Assembly (NCBI GenBank): GCA_002706335.1 | Contig: PAKZ01000012.1 | Coordinates: 39,693 to 103,692 of the forward strand | Length of the DNA stretch: 64,000 nt | Origin: Ahrensia sp. | GTDB lineage: Bacteria; Pseudomonadota; Alphaproteobacteria; Rhizobiales; Rhizobiaceae | Direction of reading: 5' to 3' | Shown: positions 7,366-18,588 of the stretch, one piece after another | Layout: every line of letters starts with the position of its first letter | Numbering within the stretch: position 1 is the first letter of the stretch | Translations under genes and position numbers: made by a program | The notes under the pieces: generated by a model | Told to the model about the DNA's origin: nothing | Database searches by the model: none | The model's input: only the letters and a program-made list of their open reading frames with translations

Positions 7366-8918
7366 TTCTTCTTCGGCAGGCCGGGCAAGCCCGCTCCGCC
7401 GCCCAGTCCCGGCAAGGCCGGACCGCCGCCAAGGCCCGGCAGTTTCGGCATGCCGCCACCGCCGAGGCCGGCGGCTTGCGCCTGTTTCTGCAGGGCTTCG
7501 AGTTCCTGCGGGCTCATCTTCGACAGGTCGGGCATGCCGCCCATCCCGCCCATGCCGCCGGGCAGACCCATCTTGCCGGCAAGACCGCCCATCATCTTGC
7601 CCATCATGCCGCCGCCCTTTTTGCCCTTCATGGACTTCATCATGTCGGCCATCTGGCGGTGCATCTTCAGAAGCTTGTTGATCTCGGCCGCATTCGTGCC
7701 GGAACCCGCGGCGATGCGCTTCTTGCGGGAGTGCTTCAGGAGATCCGGATTGGAGCGTTCCTTCGGGGTCATCGACTGGATGATGGCGATCTGCCGGTCG
7801 AAGATCTTGTCGTCGAGGCCGGCCGCGGCCATCTGGTCCTTCATCTTCCCCATGCCGGGCATCATGCCCATGATGCCGCCCATGCCGCCCATCTTCTTCA
7901 TCTGGCGAAGCTGGTCGGCGAGGTCGTTCAGGTCGAACTTGCCGGACTGCATCTTCTTCGTCATCGCCGCGGCTTTTTCCGCGTCGATGGTTTCGGCGGC
8001 CTTCTCGACCAGCGAAACGATGTCGCCCATGCCGAGGATGCGGTCGGCGATGCGCTTGGGATGGAACTCCTCCAGCGCATCCATCTTCTCGCCGGTACCG
8101 ATCAGCTTGATCGGCTTGCCGGTAACGGCGCGCATGGAAAGCGCCGCGCCGCCGCGTCCGTCGCCGTCCATTCGGGTCAGCACGATACCGGTCAGCGCAA
8201 TGCGCTCGTCGAAGCTCTTCGCCAGATTGACGGCGTCCTGACCGGTCAGCGAGTCGGCGACCAGCAGTGTCTCGTGCGGATTGGCGGCCTTTGCCACATC
8301 CGCCATCTCGACCATCAGAGGCTCGTCGATATGGGTGCGGCCGGCCGTATCGAGAATGACGACGTCATGGCCGCCCAGCTTGCCCGCCTGCACGGCGCGC
8401 TTCGCGATATCGACCGGGCCCTGGCCCTCGATAATCGGCAGCGTGGCGACGCCGGTCTGCTCGCCGATCTGGCGCAACTGCTCCTGCGCGGCCGGGCGGC
8501 GCGTGTCGAGCGAGGCCATCAAGACCTTCTTGCCCTGCCGCTCCGTCAGCCGCTTGGCGATCTTGCCGGTGGTCGTCGTCTTACCCGAGCCCTGCAGGCC
8601 GGCCATCATGATGACGACGGGCGCGGGCGCGTTGAGGTCGATTGTCTCGCCTTCCGAGCCCAGCATGTCGACCAGCTCGTCATGGACGATCTTGACGACC
8701 ATCTGGCCGGGCTTGACGCTTTTCAGGAGATCCGCGCCGACCGCCTTTTCGCGCACCCGCTCGGTGAAGCCGCGCACGACATCCAGCGCCACATCGGCCT
8801 CGATGAGCGCACGACGCACTTCGCGCAGCGCCGCGGAGACATCTTTCTCCGACAGCGCACCGCGTCCGGTCAGGTTACTCAGGATCGAACCGAGGCGGTC
8901 CTGAAGCGATTCAAACAT
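7362..8918 (-). CDS. ffh: signal recognition particle protein Ffh (SRP54)
   Basis: The 518-residue product has the N domain (MFESLQDRLGSILSNLTGRG), the G domain with GLQGSGKTTTTGKIAKRL (about 106-125), DTAGR, TRMDGD and GTGEK, and a Met-rich M domain ending in a long Gly/Met/Pro/Leu tail. It is the GTPase that binds 4.5S RNA and signal sequences and delivers ribosomes to FtsY, whose gene lies about 6.7 kb away on the other strand. The start is the ATG at 8916-8918, where homology begins, not the in-frame ATG 69 bases upstream. The last codons overlap the GNAT start (ATGA). A promoter and terminator-like structure lie upstream. Confidence 0.97.
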   Translation of the reverse strand: MFESLQDRLGSILSNLTGRGALSEKDVSAALREVRRALIEADVALDVVRGFTERVREKAVGADLLKSVKPGQMVVKIVHDELVDMLGSEGETIDLNAPAPVVIMMAGLQGSGKTTTTGKIAKRLTERQGKKVLMASLDTRRPAAQEQLRQIGEQTGVATLPIIEGQGPVDIAKRAVQAGKLGGHDVVILDTAGRTHIDEPLMVEMADVAKAANPHETLLVADSLTGQDAVNLAKSFDERIALTGIVLTRMDGDGRGGAALSMRAVTGKPIKLIGTGEKMDALEEFHPKRIADRILGMGDIVSLVEKAAETIDAEKAAAMTKKMQSGKFDLNDLADQLRQMKKMGGMGGIMGMMPGMGKMKDQMAAAGLDDKIFDRQIAIIQSMTPKERSNPDLLKHSRKKRIAAGSGTNAAEINKLLKMHRQMADMMKSMKGKKGGGMMGKMMGGLAGKMGLPGGMGGMGGMPDLSKMSPQELEALQKQAQAAGLGGGGMPKLPGLGGGPALPGLGGGAGLPGLPKKK

Positions 8919-8985
8919 GCATCTCTCCACTTCCGGTGTTTTCCGGAAGGTAGGTTTTCGAAGCGGCGTGCAAAACCCCAAAGCC

Positions 8986-9125
8986 AAAAAGCACCCGGGG
9001 GCGCATCGCGCTGCCGGGTGTTGACCTCCGGGATCCTCCGCTTTGCGGTGTCCCGGTCGGTGGCTCGGAGTTTCAACTCGTCGCTAGTCGGGCGGGGCTA
9101 TGGCGGAAAAGAACGAGGGAGTCAA
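8986..9125 (-). promoter_or_regulatory. ffh leader: promoter, hairpins and intrinsic terminator (possible attenuator or small RNA)
   Basis: On the minus strand a promoter-like TTGACT (9125-9120), a 17-base spacer and CATAGC (9102-9097) predict a start near 9090. The transcript would then form GAGT-TGAA-ACTC (9065-9080 area), a second hairpin over 9023-9058 (GAC..CGGGA..CCGC / GCGG..TCCCG..GTC) and a third with CACCCGG/CCGGGTG arms (9020-9014 and 8998-8992) followed by TTTTT (8990-8986). That is a complete terminator 68 bases before the ffh ATG. The product would be a roughly 105-nt RNA, or readthrough gives the ffh operon. It has no recognisable SRP RNA core. Confidence 0.5.
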
Positions 9126-9177
9126 GATTTGGCGCGCAGCCTTGCCTTGGCGGCCGCCATGACCACCTTAGGTCATC

Positions 9178-10215
9178 ATGACAGACACGCTCCCCGATTC
9201 CCGAAAAGCCGTCACAAAGACCAGCGGCTCGAACCGCTATTACAACGGCCCGCTCTCCGACCATTTCGACGGGACCATCTTTTTCAATCCCGGCGGCACG
9301 CCCCCGCCGGGTTTCATGTCCCTTCTGCGCTGGCAATTCGGATCGGGCAAGACCGCATGGCCGGCCCACTATCCAAGCCCGCATGACGATCACGTTCCCG
9401 ACGAACGCGTCGAGGGAACAGCACTGCGCATCACCATGATCGGCCATGCCAGCCTGCTCTTGCAGACTGCAGGGCTGAACATCCTGTTCGATCCGGTCTT
9501 TGCCGACCGCGCCAGCCCGGTGCAATGGTTCGGGCCGAAACGGCGCAATCCGCCCGGCATAAGGTTCGAGAACCTTCCGCCGATCGACGCGGTTTTGGTC
9601 AGCCACAATCATTACGACCATCTCGATCTGGCGGCGCTGAAACGTCTCGCCCGCGAGCACGATCCGCTCTTCGTGACCCCGCTCGGCAACGACAGGATTA
9701 TCCGCGATGCGGCCGATTCGACGCGGATCGTCACCGGCGACTGGAGCGACATGATCGCGCTCTCGCAGGAGGTTACGGCGCATTTCGAGCCGGTGCATCA
9801 CTGGTCGGCGCGTGGCAGCACCGACCGGCGCATGGCGCTCTGGGCCGGCTTTGTCATCGAGACGCCTGGCGGCAAGATCTACCATGTCGGCGACACCGGC
9901 TTTCACGACGGCATCAATTACCGCAACGCGGCGGAGAAACACGGATCGTTCCGGCTAGCCATCCTGCCGATCGGGGCCTATGAACCGCGCTGGTTCATGA
10001 CGCCACAGCACCAGAACCCGGATGAGGCCGTGCGCGGCCACAAGCTCTGTAATGCGGCGCATACCGCCGGGCACCACTGGGGCACGTTCAATCTGACCGA
10101 TGAAGGCATCGAAGACCCGCTGACTGCGCTGGAGGAAGCGCTCGAAAGGCACGAAGTCGCGCCCGAAACTTTCCGGCCGCTGCGCCCCGGCGAAGCCTGG
10201 GACGTGCCTTTTTAG
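9178..10215 (+). CDS. MBL-fold metal-dependent hydrolase, NAPE-PLD-like
   Basis: The 345-residue product has the metallo-beta-lactamase motif SHNHYDHLD (about 141-149), later His residues in HFEPVHHWSARG, a metal-ligand Asp in YHVGDTGFHDG, and NAAHTAGHHWGTF near the C-terminus. The N-terminal half (YYNGPLSDHFDGTIFFNPGG) and IGHASLLLQTAGLNILFDPVF match the branch containing N-acyl-phosphatidylethanolamine phospholipase D and bacterial relatives. Such enzymes use two zinc ions to cut phosphodiester or related bonds. No signal peptide is visible. It stands alone; the start follows a divergent spacing from the ffh leader. The lipid substrate is inferred from family. Confidence 0.85.
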   Translation: MTDTLPDSRKAVTKTSGSNRYYNGPLSDHFDGTIFFNPGGTPPPGFMSLLRWQFGSGKTAWPAHYPSPHDDHVPDERVEGTALRITMIGHASLLLQTAGLNILFDPVFADRASPVQWFGPKRRNPPGIRFENLPPIDAVLVSHNHYDHLDLAALKRLAREHDPLFVTPLGNDRIIRDAADSTRIVTGDWSDMIALSQEVTAHFEPVHHWSARGSTDRRMALWAGFVIETPGGKIYHVGDTGFHDGINYRNAAEKHGSFRLAILPIGAYEPRWFMTPQHQNPDEAVRGHKLCNAAHTAGHHWGTFNLTDEGIEDPLTALEEALERHEVAPETFRPLRPGEAWDVPF

Positions 10216-10322
10216 CGCCGCAACCTCGCTCCATAAGGTCGCATCGCATGAAAATGCTGGTAACGGGGGAGAAAATCCCCCATTTCGGTATGCGGGAGGC
10301 GTAAGCAACGGCGCTTCCGGCT

Positions 10323-11393
10323 ATGAAGATATCAGAAAGAAAGCCGTACCGTTTGTCACAGATCGAAACCGCCGCCGGCTCCGCCGGGAAAGATGCGCGC
10401 GCGTGGGCAAAGACCATCGCCGCCTATAACCAGCCCTCGAATGCGCGAGGCGCTCTCGAATTCGCGGTTTCGCTGCTGCCTTTTGCCCTCCTCTGGGCGG
10501 CCATGGCCGTTCTGCTATCATACGGATACTGGATCGGCCTGATCCTGGTGGTGCCCGCGGCCGGCTTTCTGGTCCGCCTGTTCATGATCCAGCACGATTG
10601 CGGGCATGGCGCTTTTTTCCGCAACAGCCACGCCAATGACTGGGTCGGCCGGGCCGTCGGCGTCATGACGCTAACGCCCTATTCCGTCTGGAAGCGCACC
10701 CATGCGCTGCATCACGCGGGCTCCGGCTGCCTGGACCATCGCGGATTCGGCGAGATCGCCACGCTGACCGTCGAGGAATACAAGGCGCTGTCGCCATGGA
10801 AGCGGTTCAAATACCGGTTCTACCGGCATCCGCTCGTGCTGTTCGGCGTCGGGCCTGCTTTTATCTTCATGCTCGATCATCGCCTGCCCACCGGCATGAT
10901 GCGCCGCGGCTGGCAGCCATGGATTTCCACCATGGGCACCAATCTGGCCCTCGCCGCGCTGGTGGCGGCGCTGATCTGGCTGGTTGGCTGGAAGGTCTTC
11001 CTTCTCATCCAGTTGCCGGTCACGCTGATCGCGGCGACGGCTGGGGTCTGGTTGTTCTTCGTCCAGCACCAGTTCGAGGAAACATCCTGGGAACGGCTGC
11101 CCGAATGGCAGCGCCAGCACGCCGCCCTGCACGGCTCGTCACATTACGACCTGCCGCAGCCGCTGCGCTGGTTCACCGGTAATATCGGCATCCACCACGT
11201 CCATCATCTGTCGGCGCGCATCCCCTTCTACCGGCTCGGCCGGGTGCTGCGCGACCATCCTGAACTGCGCGACATCAACCGCATGACGCTGCTCGACAGC
11301 CTGAAGACGATCCCGCTGGCGCTCTGGGACGAAACGCAGAGCCGCATGATCTCGTTTCGGGAGTTCCGGCGCAGTCGAATGGCGGCGGCATAG
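10323..11393 (+). CDS. membrane fatty acid desaturase
   Basis: The 356-residue product has the three His boxes of the FADS family: HDCGH (91-95), HALHH (127-131) and a C-terminal IGIHHVHHLS. Hydrophobic segments surround them. These bind a di-iron centre that inserts a double bond into an acyl chain, probably at the delta-12 or related position, in the inner membrane. A WLFFVQHQFEETSW segment between boxes 2 and 3 is typical of bacterial delta-12-like desaturases. The ATG at 10323 follows 107 bases of intergenic sequence after the hydrolase. The regioselectivity cannot be read from the sequence. Confidence 0.92.
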   Translation: MKISERKPYRLSQIETAAGSAGKDARAWAKTIAAYNQPSNARGALEFAVSLLPFALLWAAMAVLLSYGYWIGLILVVPAAGFLVRLFMIQHDCGHGAFFRNSHANDWVGRAVGVMTLTPYSVWKRTHALHHAGSGCLDHRGFGEIATLTVEEYKALSPWKRFKYRFYRHPLVLFGVGPAFIFMLDHRLPTGMMRRGWQPWISTMGTNLALAALVAALIWLVGWKVFLLIQLPVTLIAATAGVWLFFVQHQFEETSWERLPEWQRQHAALHGSSHYDLPQPLRWFTGNIGIHHVHHLSARIPFYRLGRVLRDHPELRDINRMTLLDSLKTIPLALWDETQSRMISFREFRRSRMAAA

Positions 11394-11532
11394 CCAAATA
11401 ACAGCTTATATGGCTCCCAAGGCGCAACTGATCGCAATGTATCAATCTTCGAGATATAGTTTCTTTATTTCCGGTGGTCGGACCCGAATCTCAACATGTA
11501 GCCGATCATCACGGGCTATGCCGAATAGGAAG

Positions 11533-11988
11533 TCACGATTCGGCTGACTTCGAAATCAAGAGTCTGGATGCTAATTCAAGTTCGCCCCAGCGCGCCGCAA
11601 AGGTATCTGTGACTTCAAACCAGCTTCCGTCGTTACCCGCACCATGATTAGCCCCCATACAGGAACACTGGCATTCGTGGCCTGTAGCATTCAGGCAAGC
11701 CGGTGCGCATTTTTCCTGCTCACGATAAGGCTGTATAATATAGACTGCCCCGAAGCGATCTAGGGAACGATTTACGAGATCGTTGAACCAACTTTTCGGA
11801 AGCTCCCAATATTCTTGTTTGGCAACCCAGATAGGTTTCGTATGCCTTCCATTGCGCAGCCAAGAATATGTATCTTCTTTATACGGGAATCGCGCCCGAA
11901 GCTTCATACCTCTCCCAGTGCGCCTTAAGATTACTGGAATATCCTTCTGATTCCATATCTTCCGAAGGCGCGGAGATGATTCTTTCAT
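11533..11988 (-). CDS. unknown protein with CX3CX7CXCXC cluster in an AT-richer patch
   Basis: I do not recognise this 151-residue protein. Its N-terminal half is basic and aromatic (many Arg, Lys, Trp, Tyr). The middle carries CAPACLNATGHECQCSCMG followed by ANHG, that is CX3CX7CXCXC with nearby His, which looks like a metal-binding knuckle. No signal peptide or membrane segment is evident. The gene and its flanks (about 11395-12110) are clearly poorer in G+C than the neighbours and use codons such as AGA, ATA and TTA more freely, so acquisition by transfer is likely. No mobility gene adjoins it. It may be a stand-alone cargo gene or a member of a small phage- or element-borne family. Confidence 0.6.
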   Translation of the reverse strand: MKESSPRLRKIWNQKDIPVILRRTGRGMKLRARFPYKEDTYSWLRNGRHTKPIWVAKQEYWELPKSWFNDLVNRSLDRFGAVYIIQPYREQEKCAPACLNATGHECQCSCMGANHGAGNDGSWFEVTDTFAARWGELELASRLLISKSAES

Positions 11989-12114
11989 TGCTCAAACCGT
12001 GTAAATACCTCGAATCATGCGAGCCAAATCATAACATTCAGATCTAGAAAAGCTGACTCCAATGAAACGACACAGACCGGCCGCTGTAAAAGTCTACTGA
12101 ACGTAGGCGCGTCG

Positions 12115-13308
12115 TCAGCTTGATTCGATCCATTTATCTTCGAAAACTATACTAGCCACCCCCGCAAAGCGCCGGACCCGATCCAGTTCCCCTTCGAGTT
12201 CCGTCAGAAAAGCCTTCGACAGGCGCACGCCCTTTTCCGGCCAGAACTTCTTCACCGCGAGCACATCGGCATTGCGGTCGGCCTTCATGTCGATGCGGCC
12301 GACGATGCGGTCGCCCCTGAGCACCGGGAAGACATAGTAGCCATAGACCCGCTTTTCCTCAGGCACGAAGATCTCGATTCGATAAAAGAAATCGAACAGC
12401 CGCTCGGCGCGCTTGCGGTCACGTAAGGCCGGATCGAAGGGACTCAGCACGCGGACGCGGCCCGGCGGTTCCGGCGGATCGTCCAGAAGTGACGGATAGT
12501 CCCTGAAGCGCAGTGACGCGCGCGGTTTCGAGCCATCGGCGCTCTCGATCAGCACCGTTTCGAGTTCTGCTTCGTTCTCGGCGATCCAGGCAGCCACCTC
12601 GTCGGGTTTCAGCAAATCCCAGAAAGCGGCGATCTCGCCGCGGGTAGCGAAGCCGAGCCGCGACAACGCCGAGCGGCAAGCCCAGTCGACGAAGTCGTGA
12701 TGTTCGACCTCGCTTGCATGGCAGTGACCCGGGATGACCCGTTCCGCGAGATCATAAACCTTCTGGAAGCCGTCCCGACGCGCGATGGCGAGCCTGCCGG
12801 TGCGCCAGAGATACTCAAGCGCCATCTTCGAGGGGTGCCAGTCCCACCAGCCGGTCGACGGCTTCTCGCCCTCGAAGTCGCGCGTCATCACCGGGCCGTC
12901 GCGGGCGATCCGGTCGAGAATGCCGTCGCATTCATGCAGGAAGGGCGAGCCCTGCCACGCCTCGTAGCGCTTTTGCAGCCGCGCTTCCTCGCGGGCGAAA
13001 CGGTGCCGCCAATAAGGAAAGAATTCGGACGGGATGATGGAAGCGTCATGCGTCCAGTTCTCGAAGAGATGGCAGTCGGCCTCGACCAACCGCTTGAGGT
13101 TCTTTTCGCGATAGGTGGCGTTGCGCGAGAACAGGATCTGGTGATGCGCGCGGGCGACCGTGTTGATCGAATCGACCTGCACGAAGCCGAGCCTGCGGAT
13201 CGTTTCGAGAAGATCCTCCTTCGACTGGCCCTTGTGCGGCGGGTCGGAAAGCCCATGAAGCGCGAGGAAGGCGCGGCGGGCGGTCTTGTTGTCGATCGTG
13301 TCGGTCAT
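12115..13308 (-). CDS. YcaQ-type winged-helix DNA glycosylase (HTH_42 family)
   Basis: The 397-residue product has the YcaQ/AlkX family pattern: [26 protein letters not shown] near residues 35-60, then the [12 protein letters not shown] segment, and a C-terminal [23 protein letters not shown] region (here [27 protein letters not shown]). Known E. coli and Streptomyces members excise bases to unhook interstrand cross-links. The start is the ATG at 13306-13308; an upstream in-frame extension of 102 codons crosses into the dapF start region and lacks homology. It is divergent from dapF, 124 bases apart. The QVD motif is present and fits a catalytic role, but I cannot verify the active site. Confidence 0.87.
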   Translation of the reverse strand: MTDTIDNKTARRAFLALHGLSDPPHKGQSKEDLLETIRRLGFVQVDSINTVARAHHQILFSRNATYREKNLKRLVEADCHLFENWTHDASIIPSEFFPYWRHRFAREEARLQKRYEAWQGSPFLHECDGILDRIARDGPVMTRDFEGEKPSTGWWDWHPSKMALEYLWRTGRLAIARRDGFQKVYDLAERVIPGHCHASEVEHHDFVDWACRSALSRLGFATRGEIAAFWDLLKPDEVAAWIAENEAELETVLIESADGSKPRASLRFRDYPSLLDDPPEPPGRVRVLSPFDPALRDRKRAERLFDFFYRIEIFVPEEKRVYGYYVFPVLRGDRIVGRIDMKADRNADVLAVKKFWPEKGVRLSKAFLTELEGELDRVRRFAGVASIVFEDKWIESS

Positions 13309-13432
13309 GGGCGGCGCGGAGATTGCGGCGGAAAGGATCCCGAAAGCAAGCCGGCGCGATAACACTCCTGACACTGGCAATTCGGGCCGCGATCCGCCAT
13401 ATAGGCCCGGAAACCAAGGGACACTGCAGGAA

Positions 13433-14326
13433 ATGGCGCTCGACGTTCCGTTTGCGAAAATGAACGGGCTTGGAAACCTGATCATCGTGGCCGACATGCG
13501 CGGCCGCGACGGACCCGTTTCGCCTGAAGCCGCGATTGCGCTCAATGCTGATCCGGCGACCCGGTTCGACCAGCTCATGGCGATCCACGATCCGCGAATC
13601 GACGGGACGGACAATTATATCGACATCCTCAATTCCGACGGCTCCCGCGCCCAGGCATGCGGCAACGGCACGCGCTGCGTTGTGCAGGCGCTCGCCGCCG
13701 AGACCGGCAAGGCCGTCTTCACTTTACAGACGCCGGCCGGAATCCTGAGCGCCGAGGAACATGCCGACGGCTTGATTTCCGTCGACATGGGCAAGCCGCG
13801 CTTCCGCTGGAACCAGATCCCGCTGGAAGAGGAGTTCGCCGACACGACCGGCATCGAATTGCAGATCGGGCCGATAGACGCGCCTGTGTTGCATACGCCG
13901 TCGGTCGCCAATATCGGCAATCCGCACGCCGTGTTCTGGGTGAAGAACGACGTCTGGACCTACGATCTCGAACGTTTCGGGCCGCTTCTGGAAAACCACC
14001 CGATCTTCCCGGAAAAGGCGAACATCACCATCGCCCAGGTGGTGGCGCGCGATCACATCATCATCCGCACGTGGGAACGCGGCGCCGGCCTGACCGAGGC
14101 CTGCGGCTCGGCCGCCTGCGCGGCGCTTGTCTGCGCAGCGAGGATGGACAAGACCGAACGCAAAGCGACTGTGACGCCGCCCGGCGGCGATCTTGTCATC
14201 GAATGGCGCGACGACGACAAGATCGTCATGACCGGCCCCGCCGAATGGGAATTCTCCGGTCATCTCGACGCCGAAACCGGCGCGTGGAGCCGCGACGAGA
14301 ACGCCCCTTCGCAGGAGGCGATCTGA
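13433..14326 (+). CDS. dapF: diaminopimelate epimerase
   Basis: The 297-residue product interconverts LL- and meso-diaminopimelate in lysine and peptidoglycan synthesis. Both catalytic cysteines are present: ACGNGTRC (Cys 76) and EACGSAAC (Cys 224). FAKMNGLGN at the N-terminus and GNPHAVFWV are also family motifs. The start ATG at 13433 is chosen because homology begins at [15 protein letters not shown]; an ORF start 147 bases upstream overlaps the divergent glycosylase gene. The stop TGA overlaps the mtaB ATG by one base, so the two are coupled. Confidence 0.97.
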   Translation: MALDVPFAKMNGLGNLIIVADMRGRDGPVSPEAAIALNADPATRFDQLMAIHDPRIDGTDNYIDILNSDGSRAQACGNGTRCVVQALAAETGKAVFTLQTPAGILSAEEHADGLISVDMGKPRFRWNQIPLEEEFADTTGIELQIGPIDAPVLHTPSVANIGNPHAVFWVKNDVWTYDLERFGPLLENHPIFPEKANITIAQVVARDHIIIRTWERGAGLTEACGSAACAALVCAARMDKTERKATVTPPGGDLVIEWRDDDKIVMTGPAEWEFSGHLDAETGAWSRDENAPSQEAI

Positions 14327-15618
14327 TGGCCGTCGATATCGTCACCTTCGGGTGCCGGCTGAACACCTATGAGTCCGAAGTCATGCGCCGCGAGACGGAG
14401 GCAGCGGGCCTCGGCGAACTCGACGGCGGCGCGATCGTCTTCAACACCTGCGCCGTGACCGGCGAGGCCGTTCGGCAGGCGCGACAGGCGATCCGCAAGG
14501 CGCGCCGCGAGAATCCGGATGCCCGCATCATCGTCACCGGCTGCGCCGCCCAGACGGAGCCCGGCTCCTTTGGCGGCATGGAAGAAGTCGATCTCGTCAT
14601 CGGCAATGACGACAAGCTGAAAGCGCAAAGCTATCGCGCCCTGCCGGAATTCGGGATCAACCAGTTCGAGAAGGTCCGGGTCAACGATATCTTCGAGGTG
14701 ACCGAGACCGCGTCGCATATGGTCGACGCCATCGAGGGCCGCGCGCGCGCCTTCGTGCAGGTGCAGAATGGCTGCGACCACCGCTGCACGTTCTGCATCA
14801 TCCCCTATGGCCGTGGCAATTCGCGCTCCGTGCCGATGGGTGCGGCAGTCGACCAGGTCAAGCGGCTCGCCGAAAACGGCTATCGCGAGGTCGTGCTGAC
14901 CGGCGTCGATCTGACCAGCTACGGACCGGACCTGCCGGGCAAGCCGAGCCTCGGCAGGCTGGTGCGCGCGATCCTGCGGGACGTACCGGAACTCGACCGG
15001 CTGCGCCTTTCCTCGATCGATTCCATCGAGGCCGATGAAGACCTGATGGAGGCGATCGCGACCGAGCCGCGCCTCATGCCGCATTTCCATCTCTCGCTGC
15101 AGCATGGCGACAATCTCATTCTGAAGCGGATGAAGCGCCGCCATGCGCGCGAGGATTCCATCGCCTTTTGCGAGGACGTCCGCCGGCTGCGCCCGGACGC
15201 CGCCTTCGGCGCCGATATCATCGCCGGCTTCCCCACCGAAACGGACGAGCATTTCGAGAACTCGCTGAAGATCGTCGAGGAATGCGGCCTCGCCCATCTG
15301 CACGTCTTCCCCTTCTCGCCACGTGAGGGAACGCCGGCGGCCCGCATGCCGCAGCTCCCCCGCGAGATCGTCAAGGAGCGGGCGAAAAGCTTGCGCGAAG
15401 CCGCCGACGCGGCCTGGCTCCGTCATATGGAGCGCCTGATCGGCACGCAGCAGAACGTTTTGATCGAGCGCGACCGGATCGGCCGCACAGAAGATTTCTC
15501 GCTCGTCGAGGTCGCCGGATCGGCAGCCGCACCGGGCGAAATCGTTCCGGTTATGGTCGACGGTCATGACGGCGCGAAACTCACCGCGAAAGCCGCTTTC
15601 GCCCTCGCCGCCGAGTAA
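14326..15618 (+). CDS. mtaB: tRNA t6A37 methylthiotransferase MtaB
   Basis: The 430-residue radical SAM enzyme has three N-terminal cysteines for the auxiliary cluster (FGCRLN Cys 10, NTCAVT Cys 42, TGCAAQ Cys 73) and the radical SAM motif CDHRCTFC (150-157) followed by IIPYGRG. A C-terminal TRAM-like region is present. It adds a methylthio group to N6-threonylcarbamoyladenosine at position 37 of tRNAs. The ATG is embedded in the dapF stop (TGATGG), and ftsY follows after 14 bases, so dapF-mtaB-ftsY form one transcription unit. Confidence 0.95.
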   Translation: MAVDIVTFGCRLNTYESEVMRRETEAAGLGELDGGAIVFNTCAVTGEAVRQARQAIRKARRENPDARIIVTGCAAQTEPGSFGGMEEVDLVIGNDDKLKAQSYRALPEFGINQFEKVRVNDIFEVTETASHMVDAIEGRARAFVQVQNGCDHRCTFCIIPYGRGNSRSVPMGAAVDQVKRLAENGYREVVLTGVDLTSYGPDLPGKPSLGRLVRAILRDVPELDRLRLSSIDSIEADEDLMEAIATEPRLMPHFHLSLQHGDNLILKRMKRRHAREDSIAFCEDVRRLRPDAAFGADIIAGFPTETDEHFENSLKIVEECGLAHLHVFPFSPREGTPAARMPQLPREIVKERAKSLREAADAAWLRHMERLIGTQQNVLIERDRIGRTEDFSLVEVAGSAAAPGEIVPVMVDGHDGAKLTAKAAFALAAE

Positions 15619-15632
15619 GTATAGTCCGCGCC

Positions 15633-17332
<1,700 letters not shown>

Positions 17333-17336
<4 letters not shown>

Positions 17337-18481
17337 GCTTCTTCCGGGTCCAGCAGTCCGGCCGCGCGGATGTCGGCAACGGACACGTCGTAGATGTTCC
17401 CGACCCCCGTGTCGTCCGACACGAAGACGATCCTGGACGAATCGGGATTGAAGCGCGGATGCACATGCCGCGCCTGAACCGAAGCGCTGCAACCGTGGCG
17501 AAGGACGGCAACCGGCTTCGCCTCCTGGCCGCTTTCAAACGTCCAGACATAGAGCATCGGATCCCAATTCGTCCCGTCGCCGGTCGCAAGATTCAGATCG
17601 TTGGAATGAATATGGGTGAAGTGGCGGGGAAACGGGAAGATCTCCAGGTCCGTATCGTCATATCGTACGGCGCCGGTGAACGCCGGCCCATCTTTCTCGG
17701 TTCCGTGAAACCCGACTGTGACGCCGTCCTGCATCCAGTATTCGTGGCCGACGCTTTCCTCGCCCTTGCGCGGATAGATCGGCCAGTTGCGGCCGTCACG
17801 CAGGTCGAGACCCCAGATCCGGTTGTCGACCTTGTCCCACGGGCCCTCATGGCAATAGGTGAGGATATGGGGAACCGTCGGCGAGGCGCTCACGTGCCCG
17901 ACCCAGTAATTCTCCGAAAACACCTCGCGCGCTTCGCCCGACACTGTATCGACGGTGATGATCACCGAGCGGGGCATGGCCGCCCAATAGTCCTCGAAGC
18001 CGACATAGCCCTTCAACAGGTCCACATCGAAGCGGCTCTGCAAGTCCTCATATATCCCGGTGCAAACCTGTGCGCCGTCGCAGGTCACCGTCAGGATGTT
18101 GTTGGCGTAGCCGTCTGGCGTTTCGTAGAGGCTCCGCTCGTCGAGGGGTTCGAGATCGAGCCCGACGAGTGAGCCTTTGCGCCAGAAATAGGCCTCCGGC
18201 CGCACCGGGTTCAGGCAGGTGAACAGGAGTTCGTCCGTCACGCGCTGCTCGTCGGTCAATTGCGTGAAGGCGCCGCTTTCGATCTCCATCCCGAACAGGT
18301 TAGTGGACCCGTCGCGCGTCGACACGAACAACAGCCGGCGCCCGCCGTCATACCAACCCGGATTGGTGAAATAGAGATGGTGGCTGTCGTCGGGTCCATC
18401 CGTCAGCTGCCTGAATGCCAGACCCGTCTCGGGATCCCGACGATCCCGCACTTCAGGAGAAAAAATCCTGCCCTTCGCCAT
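17333..18481 (-). CDS. oligogalacturonate lyase-like seven-bladed propeller (PL22 type)
   Basis: The 382-residue product has repeated WD40/TolB-like blades: DDSHHLYFTNPGWYDGGRRLLFVS at the N-terminus, a GHEYWMQDG segment, FTHIHSNDLNLATGDGTN and HVHPRFNPDSSRIVFVSDDTG near the C-terminus. The spread His residues match oligogalacturonate lyase (Ogl), a cytoplasmic Mn2+-dependent enzyme that splits pectin-derived digalacturonate to 5-keto-4-deoxyuronate. No signal peptide is present. Start ATG at 18479-18481; the frame extends 17 codons upstream without support. No other pectin genes are in the window, so the gene is isolated and could act on a different sugar acid. Stop overlaps ftsY stop. Confidence 0.78.
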
Positions 18482-18588
18482 CCGCGTCCTCTCCGGTGGA
18501 ACCGGCGGCGCAAGGAGCCGCCCGACACCCATGTCTCACGGGAACCGGATGCTGTCGATGCAAGAGCCGGGAAACGGTTAAAGCCGGA

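Noticed and set aside
8986..9125. 4.5S SRP RNA gene next to ffh
   Set aside because: The conserved GGAAGGAAGCAGC-type core of SRP RNA is absent on both strands; the hairpins are separate, not one rod.
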